41,987 nt of DNA from Chthonobacter rhizosphaerae (GTDB lineage Bacteria; Pseudomonadota; Alphaproteobacteria; Rhizobiales; Pleomorphomonadaceae). Position numbers and translations under genes: made by a program. Location of the stretch: NCBI RefSeq assembly GCF_013839525.1, contig NZ_JACDIS010000020.1:1-41987 (forward strand), given 5' to 3'. The notes beneath the pieces were generated by a model. That model searched no databases and was not told the DNA's origin. It saw nothing but the letters and a program-made list of their open reading frames with translations. Below, piece by piece: positions 10,301 through 18,142 of the stretch (the first letter of the stretch is position 1; each line of letters opens with the position of its first letter).

Positions 10301-10358
10301 GCTCCTAGGCCGTGCGGGCGATCTAGCGGCCGCTAATCGTTCGGAGCAGGCAAAGTGA
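7344..10358 (+). CDS. Trifunctional protein: GT2 glycosyltransferase - NodS-like methyltransferase - NodB-like deacetylase
   Basis: One open frame of 1004 residues joins three enzymes. Residues 1-about 230 are a GT-A family 2 transferase (VSFIVPAYN-like start VTFIVPAYN, NDGSTDG, DADD at 90-93). Residues about 230-520 have no recognisable domain. Residues about 525-710 are an SAM methyltransferase of NodS type: DPWNYTSAYEVEKYRQTL precedes the SAM motif MEIACAEG at 561. Residues about 755-990 are a NodB-homology polysaccharide deacetylase with TFDDG (metal Asp829), HLATH (His893, His897) and APFG (932-935). All three active sites look intact. It could deacetylate an N-acetylated sugar and methylate the exposed amine, as NodB and NodS do, but that is inference. 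The GTG start overlaps the previous stop, and the stop overlaps the next start. Confidence 0.88.
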   Translation: MTASVTFIVPAYNAAATFRRTWESLCAQSVADWTAIVVNDGSTDGTAFLVREIAATDPRLLLVEQGNAGAAAARNYAVSLASTPFLVFLDADDWVAPEFLSVLLPKAIAGGGAVIPFCGYRRVTPDGRELPEMPAPDLDGDRALTAFADHCALAIHSAVVPREAYLAIGGMRSDRSICEDWEMWLRLAARGLRFQRLDRILSFYRVSEGSLTSDPCMLVANAVEVIDLGRSMLNVRATERGVDALPGEVPSHISRVKTAVWAAATCLNRAVNPGDLLALLPGRQEILGYENIIAASFLHGVRIALKVRSTAELVAAAGQWSDYADRIWCEFETVRPGTRLALWQHTLSVLAPGLPAGKDFSVGPVSVVAVDLARATVPPVPTGRLVLHALCRNERLLTVVPLDGSVSLTSVVGSLAAESGWGWSIDAAGGRTRLTFAMICALLRNLRRIARLRRHGDRRKRFLGLLRDCLSDAVADLFGGWPMPEAGPPLPASNPVLKAPAMVTTRAIALKDTTAASVNEPAYWDAIFASEDPWNYTSAYEVEKYRQTLEILPPGQLGRTMEIACAEGLFTLLLAERGVEHLLAVDISPKAIERAAERCSDRPEVEFRLFDLSSDPFPQGMDLIICSEVLYYLRDQAQLDTFAARVADALKPGGCFVTAHAHLLVDEPSRTGFDWDNPFGVAGIVAALSAVPGFTLEETLETELYAIHRFRKSTPCSKNSQPVIRTGNHGVPLDPEVERTVVYGGAIASRSKVYRTERTAQVPVLMYHRVAADGPAALTRYRVTPDLFLEQLRMLRRLGYHSISSRAFADARVAGRTLPGRPVVITFDDGYEDFAEYAQPALERNDFTAEVFVVTNRVGGRADWDSYYGEPAPLMSWSTIRQLAGRGTRFGSHLATHKPMSHLAGHELLAEAVGSRRMLERELSQPVVTMAAPFGVYDARSMPILRRAGYRVAFSTAHGVAGPLDPLLRMPRIEVQGDTSPEQLAALLGRAGDLAAANRSEQAK

Positions 10359-12124
10359 GAGGTATTGTCAGTCTACTGTCCCTCCGGAGTGGCCGCTCGG
10401 GAAAATCTGCTCTGGCCGTGGCGCGCGAACTGTTCCGGCTAGTTCCGGAGGTTCGCCTCACCACGTTCCTAATGATCGGAATCGGTATTGCGGCTGGCCT
10501 CGCGGAGACAGTCGGCATAACCCTCCTTGTCGCCGCGCTGTTCTCGCTAGCCAATCCAGATGGCACAGTTACTGTGCTATCCAGCCTCCAGATTCTGTCC
10601 GGCTTTGATGAGACCGCATCGTCCCGAGGGCTTGTCGTCACGATCCTCCTGGTTGCGCTTTCCTCAAAGATCATTCTGACATTAGTCAATGGTGTCTGGA
10701 ATGCGAGGGTGTCCCACGCGATTAGTGAATCAATTCGCAACCAGCTCTACGACCAGCTTCTCGACATCTCGCTGCAGGATGTCTCACGCCATGACCGGGG
10801 CGAACTTATCACTATCCTGGCCACCGAATCGTATGAGGTAGCCGGCGCCCACACCGCGATTGTGCGTACCGGTATCAACGTAAGCACGATTGTGCTTTTC
10901 GGTGGTGTTTTGCTGGCGACATCCTGGCAAATCGCTTTGATCGCGATCTTCGCAGGCGTCCTCCATAGCCTCGCGATGAGCCTGTTCGCGAATAGTTACC
11001 ACCGCCTCGGGCGCGCCACGAGCATCGTCCTTGAGCAGTTGACCCGGATTAGTTGGTCGTCGCTCCAGGCCTTCAAAGCCGTGCGCGCATTTGGGGTCGA
11101 GGAGGTGAATCGACAGACATTCCGAGAACTCTCGCGGCAGGCGGCGCGCAGCTTAGCAAAGTCCGAGATATACAACCAGATTACCGGCGCAATTAGCGAA
11201 GCGATGGTCTTCGCGGTACTTTTCGCAATTGTACTCGCGCCGGCACTGCTCGACGTTCCCTTCGCTTCCGTCGTAGGAGCCACCGTCCTCTTATTCCGGA
11301 TGCAACCCCACATACGCGAGTTTAATCGCAACTTGCTACTTTTGATAAAAGCGGATGTTCCTCTAGAACGAATCCGGAGTGTCATCACACGGGATGACAA
11401 AGATTACGTAACTGGCGGAGACTACCGAATCGAAACAGTTCGTTTCGGGATCGAATTCCGCGGGGTTGGGTTCCATTACCGCGGAGCGGAGCGGCCTTGC
11501 TTGTCGAACATCAATTTCTCGATTCCGGTAGGTAGTCGCACAGCCATTATTGGTCGTAGTGGTTCCGGTAAGACTACGTTGGTTAATCTGCTGCTCGGGC
11601 TGGAGAGGCCGACAAGCGGCAAAATCTTAGTCGACGGTGTTGACCTATCGACTCTGCGTCGCGCCGACTGGGTTCGCCTAGTCAGCATTGCGGGACAGGA
11701 TGTTGAACTGATCGAGGGAACCATCAGTGAAAACATTCGCTTTCACCGCTCGTTCGATGAAAAGGATATCCGTGCGGCGGCGAATCTCGCGGGTGCAGAC
11801 CGATATATCAACTTCCTCCCCGACGGCTACGATGAATGGGCTGGTGACGAAGCGATTCGCCTGTCAGGCGGTCAGCGCCAGCGGCTGAGCGTAGCCCGAG
11901 GGCTCGTAGGCCTGCCGGAAATCCTGGTACTCGACGAGGCGACGAGCGGCCTCGACGAAGAAACAGAGGAGGAGGTCCTCCGCGCCGTTATCGAACGCTT
12001 TCGAGATCGGACGATCGTCTTAATCACTCACCGCCGCTCGACTCTGCGCTTCATGGACAACTTCATCGAGATAAACGACCCTACTCGGGCGTCCTCTGTC
12101 AATCCGGAACCCGCAACATGGTGA
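10355..12124 (+). CDS. ABC exporter, fused permease and ATPase (MsbA/flippase type)
   Basis: A half-transporter of 589 residues. The N-terminal membrane domain (about 1-330) holds around six hydrophobic segments. The C-terminal nucleotide-binding domain has Walker A GRSGSGKTT (400-408, Lys406), signature LSGGQ (503-507) and Walker B ILVLDEA (Asp527, Glu528), all intact. Such proteins dimerise and export or flip lipid-linked saccharides and lipids across the inner membrane. The GTG start overlaps the stop of the fusion enzyme by four bases, and its end overlaps the next GT2 gene by seven, so it is very probably dedicated to the glycan made by those enzymes. A role as a flippase parallel to Wzx is inferred from this context; a lipid or peptide substrate cannot be excluded. 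Confidence 0.85.
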   Translation: MRGIVSLLSLRSGRSGKSALAVARELFRLVPEVRLTTFLMIGIGIAAGLAETVGITLLVAALFSLANPDGTVTVLSSLQILSGFDETASSRGLVVTILLVALSSKIILTLVNGVWNARVSHAISESIRNQLYDQLLDISLQDVSRHDRGELITILATESYEVAGAHTAIVRTGINVSTIVLFGGVLLATSWQIALIAIFAGVLHSLAMSLFANSYHRLGRATSIVLEQLTRISWSSLQAFKAVRAFGVEEVNRQTFRELSRQAARSLAKSEIYNQITGAISEAMVFAVLFAIVLAPALLDVPFASVVGATVLLFRMQPHIREFNRNLLLLIKADVPLERIRSVITRDDKDYVTGGDYRIETVRFGIEFRGVGFHYRGAERPCLSNINFSIPVGSRTAIIGRSGSGKTTLVNLLLGLERPTSGKILVDGVDLSTLRRADWVRLVSIAGQDVELIEGTISENIRFHRSFDEKDIRAAANLAGADRYINFLPDGYDEWAGDEAIRLSGGQRQRLSVARGLVGLPEILVLDEATSGLDEETEEEVLRAVIERFRDRTIVLITHRRSTLRFMDNFIEINDPTRASSVNPEPATW

Positions 12125-13266
12125 CAGCCCTCTGCGAGGCGGCACCTTCACCGCTGGTGTCGGTAGTCATGCCAGCCTACAACGCCTCAGGACTAATCAA
12201 GGCCAGCATTCATTCGATACTAGCACAGTCGTTCACGAACTTCGAGGTTATCATCGTGGACGATGGTTCGACCGACGACACCCTAGAAATTGCCCACAGC
12301 TACGCAGCCGCTGATCCTCGTGTCCGCGTCGTCTCGCAACAGAACGCGGGCGTTGCTTCCGCCCGCAATCACGGGATCCGGATCGCGACCGGTCGTTACA
12401 TAGCCCCGATCGATGCCGACGACCTGTGGCACAGAGAGCGTCTCGCGCGTCACATCGAGGCTTTGGAAGCCGCAGGCGAGAGTGCAGTAGTTGTCTATTC
12501 ACCATTCTACATCGTCGACGAGGAGGGGCTGGTAATCTCTGCTTCCCATGACTATCACATGACTGGCTGCGTGCTCTTCCGCCATCTTTTCTACAATGCA
12601 GTAGGGAACGGAAGCGGCATGACGTTTCGTCGTAATGCCGTGACATGGGACGCGCCGTATGAGCCTTCCTTGCGCGCTCGGGGGGCCCAGGGCTGCGAAG
12701 ACTTCCTCATCCAGCTGAAACTCGCGCTGAATGGCGAATACGTCCATGTTCCGGAGTATCTGATCGGATACCGGCGGCATCCCGAGAACATGTCCGCCAA
12801 CATAGTGGCCATGAAGCGCTCCAGGGTCCTAGCTCTAGCCGAAATACGTCCGTATATCGCTTGGCCGTGGCGATGGGCCGTCGACTGGTCCATGCTAAAG
12901 GAGGTAGGCATACTGCTACGCTTCGGGCTAAAGCGCGACGGTTTGGCTTTCCTCATTCAAAGGCCAGAGCCATTGGTGTCGACGATCGGCACGGCCGCAG
13001 CCCTACTACTCTGTCTACCACACGCGGTTCTCCTGCGCATCGAGCGCGTCCTACAGTCGCGGCAGCGCATTCCGAAAGGCACCCCCGGCCAGCCGTTCGA
13101 GGGCGCGAGCGCACCAGTCGAGTCTCCTTCCGTGCCCCGAGTATTTGTCAGCCCGGGCTATCACTTGTTGAAGCTGATGGATCGCAGGATCGGTTATCGG
13201 GCCGTCGCGGCATTCGACAAAAATCATGTGCCGCACACCGACCGGACGACCACTTCGCAGCAGTAG
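12118..13266 (+). CDS. Glycosyltransferase family 2
   Basis: A GT-A transferase of 382 residues. VSVVMPAYN (14-22), IIVDDGSTDDT (45-55) and the metal-binding DADD (99-102) mark the nucleotide-sugar domain. GVASARNHG is the usual conserved loop after it. A hydrophobic stretch near residues 284-306 suggests membrane association, and the last 70 residues are a polar tail. It overlaps the ABC exporter gene by seven bases and closes the coupled block that began with the UDP-xylose-synthase-like gene. It therefore probably adds a sugar to the same glycan. Donor and linkage are unknown. Confidence 0.85.
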   Translation: MVTALCEAAPSPLVSVVMPAYNASGLIKASIHSILAQSFTNFEVIIVDDGSTDDTLEIAHSYAAADPRVRVVSQQNAGVASARNHGIRIATGRYIAPIDADDLWHRERLARHIEALEAAGESAVVVYSPFYIVDEEGLVISASHDYHMTGCVLFRHLFYNAVGNGSGMTFRRNAVTWDAPYEPSLRARGAQGCEDFLIQLKLALNGEYVHVPEYLIGYRRHPENMSANIVAMKRSRVLALAEIRPYIAWPWRWAVDWSMLKEVGILLRFGLKRDGLAFLIQRPEPLVSTIGTAAALLLCLPHAVLLRIERVLQSRQRIPKGTPGQPFEGASAPVESPSVPRVFVSPGYHLLKLMDRRIGYRAVAAFDKNHVPHTDRTTTSQQ

Positions 13267-13691
13267 CAAATTGAGAGGTGGGGTGAGGCCGTCGTCTCGC
13301 TCCCGATCGCTACCAGTCAAGCTTCGCCTTATGTATTCCCGGAACAACGCCTAACGTTCCCATAATCGGGCCCGTACTCTCTCAGCCGAAACCAAGGTTC
13401 GCAGAACGTCCATATCTCAGGGACCACCTCACAGCCCCACGGCTTAAAGAAGGGAAACAGCTCACATAGCAGGCAGAAATCTGCGCTAATATTCACACGA
13501 CTATGACAGGCCGATTGTAGAGGCGAGCCGTTTAGATGGCGGGCTTTATGGGCATTGACCCAGGCGACTGTGCGCCGCACAATGCTAAGCTCGCGTTGTT
13601 AGGTGTAAGCCTTCAAACGGATTGCACACCACCAAATATTAGCGTTTGTTCCCGCCGTGTCCGCGACCGGTGGCTGACCGAGGTATGAGTT
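13267..13691. other. Intergenic stretch with an unsupported minus-strand frame
   Basis: About 425 bases between the coupled block and fcl. On the minus strand 13329-13580 stays open for 83 codons from a GTG and reads protein-like (aromatic- and Cys-rich, for example FFKPWGCEVVPEIW), but a stop lies just upstream, no ribosome site is visible and no family is recognised. It may be the remnant of a gene. A GAGGT at 13680-13684 serves the next gene. Confidence 0.35.
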
Positions 13692-14681
13692 TTGAGCACG
13701 ACCCATTACGCCCTACAGGGTAAGCGCATCTTTGTCGCTGGACACCGAGGCATGGTGGGCAGCGCGCTTGTCAGACGGCTAGGGACGCAAGACTGCGACG
13801 TAGTGACGGCAGATCGAGCAGCGGTCGATCTGAAATGTCAAGCGGCCGTTGAGCGTCTCATTTCGGATATCCGTCCCGATGCGATCGTGATCGCTGCCGC
13901 AAGAGTCGGCGGCATCCTAGCCAACGACAGATTGCCTGCCGAGTTTCTGTATGACAATCTGATGATCGCAGCCAACTTAGTCGAGGCCGCCCATCGGGCT
14001 GACGTCAACAGACTCTTGTTCCTCGGCTCGTCGTGCATTTACCCGAAGCTTGCCGAGCAACCAATTCGCGAGGAAGCGCTCCTAACCGGCCCGCTCGAGC
14101 CCACGAATGAATGGTACGCAATCGCGAAGATCGCCGGCATCAAGCTTACTCAGGCATATCGGAAGCAGTACGGGCGCGATTACATCTCCGCGATGCCTAC
14201 GAACCTTTACGGTCCCGGTGACAATTTCGACCTTATGACGGGCCACGTTATGCCCGCTCTGATCCGGAAAGCCCACGAAGCGAAAGTCCGCGGCGATCGA
14301 GAGTTGGTTGTGTGGGGGTCGGGCACGCCGCGTCGGGAATTTCTTCATTGCGACGACTGTGCTGACGCGCTTACATTCTTACTCGAGACGTACTCTGGTT
14401 ACGAACACGTTAACGTTGGCTCAGGCGAGGATATTACCATCCTGGAACTGACCGAGATCGTCTGCAGCGTTGTCGGATTCAACGGCAAAATCACTCACGA
14501 TCTCAGCAAGCCGGACGGAACGCCGCGCAAGTTAATGAGCGCCGACAAGCTTCGCGCAATGGGTTGGAAGCCGAGCATCGGCCTAGAAGAGGGAATCCGT
14601 GGTACATACAAGGCTTTTCTCGCCGGTGAAGTTGCTGTACGTGGAGCAGAACTTAACGCTGCACTTTCGCAAACTGTTTAG
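13692..14681 (+). CDS. fcl: GDP-L-fucose synthase
   Basis: An SDR epimerase-reductase of 329 residues, the normal family length. NADP-binding GHRGMVG lies at 17-23, the SSCIYP segment at 113-118, and the catalytic Tyr142/Lys146 sit in EWYAIAK. NLYGPGDNFD and PRREFLHCDD are family hallmarks. It converts GDP-4-keto-6-deoxy-D-mannose, made by Gmd, to GDP-L-fucose in the cytoplasm. TTG 13692 is the likely start: GAGGT lies seven bases upstream and the first in-frame ATG falls inside the nucleotide-binding motif. Its partner gmd lies 6 kb away on the other strand, whereas the two are commonly adjacent. Confidence 0.95.
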   Translation: MSTTHYALQGKRIFVAGHRGMVGSALVRRLGTQDCDVVTADRAAVDLKCQAAVERLISDIRPDAIVIAAARVGGILANDRLPAEFLYDNLMIAANLVEAAHRADVNRLLFLGSSCIYPKLAEQPIREEALLTGPLEPTNEWYAIAKIAGIKLTQAYRKQYGRDYISAMPTNLYGPGDNFDLMTGHVMPALIRKAHEAKVRGDRELVVWGSGTPRREFLHCDDCADALTFLLETYSGYEHVNVGSGEDITILELTEIVCSVVGFNGKITHDLSKPDGTPRKLMSADKLRAMGWKPSIGLEEGIRGTYKAFLAGEVAVRGAELNAALSQTV

Positions 14682-14757
14682 GCGTGACAAATCGGTGGTA
14701 GCCGCACACGGCATTTTTAACGCAAACCTTTCAGCATAAGTTTTAGGTGGGCAACTG

Positions 14758-17040
14758 ATGACATACCGCGATGTAAGCCCGAGTCCACGTACGTCGTCCG
14801 CTGGGCAAGATGAGCCTCTCTCTACGGCATTCTCGGTCGACGAGATCATGCTGATCGTCCGGCGCCAATGGTACGTCGTGGCAGCCTGTGTAGCGGTCGC
14901 GGTGGCGATAGCGGTAGGATATATTTTAACCGCGACACCCGTCTACACGTCCTCGGCGGAAGTCGTGGTTTCAGGCCCTGACACGTCGGTCATATCGGAC
15001 ATCGCGGGCACCACTGGTGAACCGGTGAAAGACGAAGATATTCTCACCTACATCGAAATCATCCGATCAGACCGGATCATCGGACGCGCCTTGGCAAAGA
15101 TCGAGTTCGATCTTTCGGTTCACGACCGGGTTGCGTACGCCAGCGGAGAGCCGGGGCTATTCGAACGTTTTCTATCTGCCCGGGCGAGTGACGGCGCGAG
15201 CGAAACGAAGGGCGGCGGCGCGGCGTCCGCAGCCGAGCAGTTGGTTTCAGTCAAAGACAATGTGACCGCTCGGCGCGTCGGTCGGACCAATGTTATCAGC
15301 GTGTCCTACGATGACACCGATCCCGTGCGCGCGACGGCCCTTGTGAAAGCTATAGCGGACTCGTTTGTTGAGGACCATGCGCAGAAAAAGGTCCAATCTG
15401 CAGAAACCTCGAGTGCCTGGCTGCAGGGGCGGATCGAGGAACTTCGCGCGAAGGTTCTAGCGGCAGACACGGCCGTTCAGAATTTCCGAGCGGAAAACGC
15501 GCTTCTGGAAACCAACGGCCAGCTCGTATCTGACCAGGCTCTTGGCAACGTGAATAAGCAGTTGCTGGATGCTGAAGCTGCAACGGCGCAGGCGCGTGCT
15601 AAGTACGAGCGGGTCACAGACATCATTGCTTCCGGCGATACGAACGCCGTGATCGTCGATGCCCTTGACAGCTCGCTGATCACGACCCTGCGGAAGGAGT
15701 ATCTGGAGGCGTCCAAGCGCCAATCAGAGATTTCCGCGCAACTCGGGCCGGAGCACCTGCAGGCAGTGAAGCTCCGCGCCGAGATGGCGGAATACAGCCG
15801 GCTGATGTTCGAGGAACTGCGGAGGATCGAAGACAGCTACAAGAACGAGCTCGCGGTTGCGCAAGCGCGAGAGAATTCGCTTCGGCAAGCCGTCGAACAG
15901 GCGTCCGGGGTTACGAGCCAGTCCAATCAGGTCATGGTTCAGCTGCGCGAGTTGGAGCGGGAGTCCCAGGTCTACCGTTCCATTTACGAGTCCATGCTGT
16001 CGCGTTTGCAGGAAGTGAACCAGCAGGCCGCTCTGCCAGTTGTCGTGGCAGAACTCGTCAACGAACCCCAGCTGCCGGCCGGCCCGTCGCATCCGAAGAA
16101 GCCGCTTATACTCGGTCTAGCGTTCCTGCTTGGCGGGGCTGTTGGAGCCGCCGCGGGCGCCATGCGGGAGCTGCGCGACGTCAGCTACAAGAACGGCGAT
16201 CTAGTTAAGTCGGATCTGCGCCTTCGCTTCCTGGGTTATGCACCGGTAATCGTTGGTGACATGGGGACTGATCTCGCTGACCGCGTTCGTGCTGGTTCAG
16301 ATAGTCGACCCCACGTGGTCTACACTGACCATACCGGGCAGTTTGCGGTCAAACACCCGCTGTCCCAGTTCGCAGAAACGATCCGCTCGTGCCGACTTGC
16401 AACCGAAAAGCGCGAGGGCGCCGCCGCAGGAGCTGTGGTCGTCGGGATCGTGTCGTCGTTACCCGGTGAGGGCAAGACAACGATCTCAGCCAATTACGCT
16501 AACAGCTTGGCGAGTGCGGGATATAAGACGCTACTGGTCGACGCCGATTTGAGGCGTCCTGGGCTTACGCAACTTGCTGTACGCGACGCGACTGCAGGGC
16601 TCCATGAGGTGCTCCGCAATGAGGCCACCCTCGGAGAGGCGGTTCTGACCGATCCTGAAACCGGGCTTCTGATGTTGCCCTCGTTCGCAGCCAAGGCGAA
16701 TCCGAGCGATCGTAATCTGGATCACCGACTAATCGGCCCATTTCTGGCGAAGGCGCGCGAGCACTTCGACTACATAGTGGTCGATCTTCCCCCATTGGCT
16801 CCGGTGATCGACGCCCGTTCCATAGCGCCGAGTGTCGATCAGTTCCTCTTCGTGGTCGAATGGGGAGTAACCTCTCGCAAGGTGATCAAGACGCTTGTGG
16901 AGGCGGAGCGGGAAGTGTTCAGCAAGTGCAGCGGTGTTCTTCTAAACAAGACCGATCTGGGACGAATGAAATATTACGCTTACTACGGATCCGTGGAGTA
17001 TTACCGCAACACCTACAATAGCTACTACGTCAAAAACTAA
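14758..17040 (+). CDS. Polysaccharide co-polymerase with tyrosine autokinase domain (Wzz/BY-kinase)
   Basis: A protein of 760 residues that sets chain length and couples synthesis to export. The Wzz domain starts near residue 26, with the first membrane segment at about 38-57 and the second at about 448-468. Between them is a long periplasmic coiled-coil-rich region (about 210-430). The cytoplasmic kinase has Walker A SLPGEGKTT (Lys573), Walker A' LLVDADLRRP (Asp595, Asp597) and Walker B VVDLPP (Asp676). The C-terminus holds nine tyrosines in its last two dozen residues, the usual autophosphorylation cluster of ExoP/Wzc-type proteins. ATG 14758 follows AGGTGG. It lies 76 bases after fcl and may be co-transcribed. 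A Wza-type outer-membrane partner is not in the window. Confidence 0.93.
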   Translation: MTYRDVSPSPRTSSAGQDEPLSTAFSVDEIMLIVRRQWYVVAACVAVAVAIAVGYILTATPVYTSSAEVVVSGPDTSVISDIAGTTGEPVKDEDILTYIEIIRSDRIIGRALAKIEFDLSVHDRVAYASGEPGLFERFLSARASDGASETKGGGAASAAEQLVSVKDNVTARRVGRTNVISVSYDDTDPVRATALVKAIADSFVEDHAQKKVQSAETSSAWLQGRIEELRAKVLAADTAVQNFRAENALLETNGQLVSDQALGNVNKQLLDAEAATAQARAKYERVTDIIASGDTNAVIVDALDSSLITTLRKEYLEASKRQSEISAQLGPEHLQAVKLRAEMAEYSRLMFEELRRIEDSYKNELAVAQARENSLRQAVEQASGVTSQSNQVMVQLRELERESQVYRSIYESMLSRLQEVNQQAALPVVVAELVNEPQLPAGPSHPKKPLILGLAFLLGGAVGAAAGAMRELRDVSYKNGDLVKSDLRLRFLGYAPVIVGDMGTDLADRVRAGSDSRPHVVYTDHTGQFAVKHPLSQFAETIRSCRLATEKREGAAAGAVVVGIVSSLPGEGKTTISANYANSLASAGYKTLLVDADLRRPGLTQLAVRDATAGLHEVLRNEATLGEAVLTDPETGLLMLPSFAAKANPSDRNLDHRLIGPFLAKAREHFDYIVVDLPPLAPVIDARSIAPSVDQFLFVVEWGVTSRKVIKTLVEAEREVFSKCSGVLLNKTDLGRMKYYAYYGSVEYYRNTYNSYYVKN

Positions 17041-18142
17041 AATGCGGACTTTGCGGCCGTGTTTCTGGCGTGGCGAGGCGATCTCAGAAGCCAGAGCCAT
17101 CGATCGCGGGAATAGTGGCTGCAGTCCGATCTGTTTGTTTAGTAATGGGCGTCTATCCGTAGGCCGCTTTTGCGTTGTTGCCTAGTTCAGGCGGTCGTGC
17201 TCCGAATGACGGCATTTCATGCTGGCCTATAGCAATGGCGTGAGGCGTCCATAGCTGATCAACGCTATGGATCACTTGCTGGTCCAAGTACGCCTAGGCG
17301 GATTTGCCTGGACGCGTCGCCGACCGCGTGCGCTGCAATCGTCGTAATTCGTTCGATTGTCAGCCGCTTCCGAGCCTTTGGAGCGCCCGGCTATTTGGCC
17401 CAAGGGAAGCTGCCGTCCTTGTCCAATGGTTTGCCATTAGCGCAACTTGAAAGCGGCGACGGGCGAATTGCAGTCGATCATGCCGTGCGGGTGCTCTTGA
17501 TCGTAAGCTTGGCGCAGAGCTTTCGGTCTGACGAGCGTCAGTACGCTCTACGAGTTGGGAGGGGAACTCGGGCACTCCGCGCGAGCTTTCCAAAGTGCCC
17601 TCGATCAGACGGTTGTCGCGATGCTCCCCTGGTCGAGAGCAGTGGGGCACACCGCCGCGCTGGCAGGCCGAACGTCGGGGTCGCACGACCAGGAGTTGGC
17701 GCCCAGGTCGACCCGCATTACTCTCGGGCTACTTCTGTTCCAGCCCACGTACTCGAGCACTGCCACGCCGCCTTCTGCTTGCATTCGAACCGCGGCGCGA
17801 GCGCGGCCGTGATCGGCGTGTAAGTGTCAGGGACGCGAGGATAGGACTTAGATCTTCCGGCCGGTGACGAGCTCATCGCTGATAAAGCTTAAGGTCAGGT
17901 CACCTTGGCGGCTTGCGAAGGCTGATCGCCCGCCAGGCCCGTTCAGGACCTGAATGTACTTCTCCTTGGAGCGCCTGCAGCATGTAAGCGCCTCTCAAGA
18001 ACCCGTAGGACGGACCTCCTCATCGTGTGCACCCTTCCAACGGGTCCACTCCAGGCCGGAATGGTAGCGCGGAGGATCCTGGAAGAGAACTGCACATTAG
18101 GACAGGCAGTCGTTCGCGCGTGTGTGGCGTCCTTTGGGGTGC
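17041..18142. other. 1.1 kb gene-poor stretch, possibly decayed mobile DNA
   Basis: A long interval between the BY-kinase gene and the convergent WcaI-like gene. Several overlapping short frames exist (for example 17395-17823 plus, 17360-17686 minus, 17943-18182 minus), none with a ribosome site or recognisable domain. Read in shifted minus-strand frames, 17400-17660 gives fragments that vaguely recall a transposase C-terminus (EHPHGM), too weak to call. No inverted repeats bounding an element were found by eye. Confidence 0.4.
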
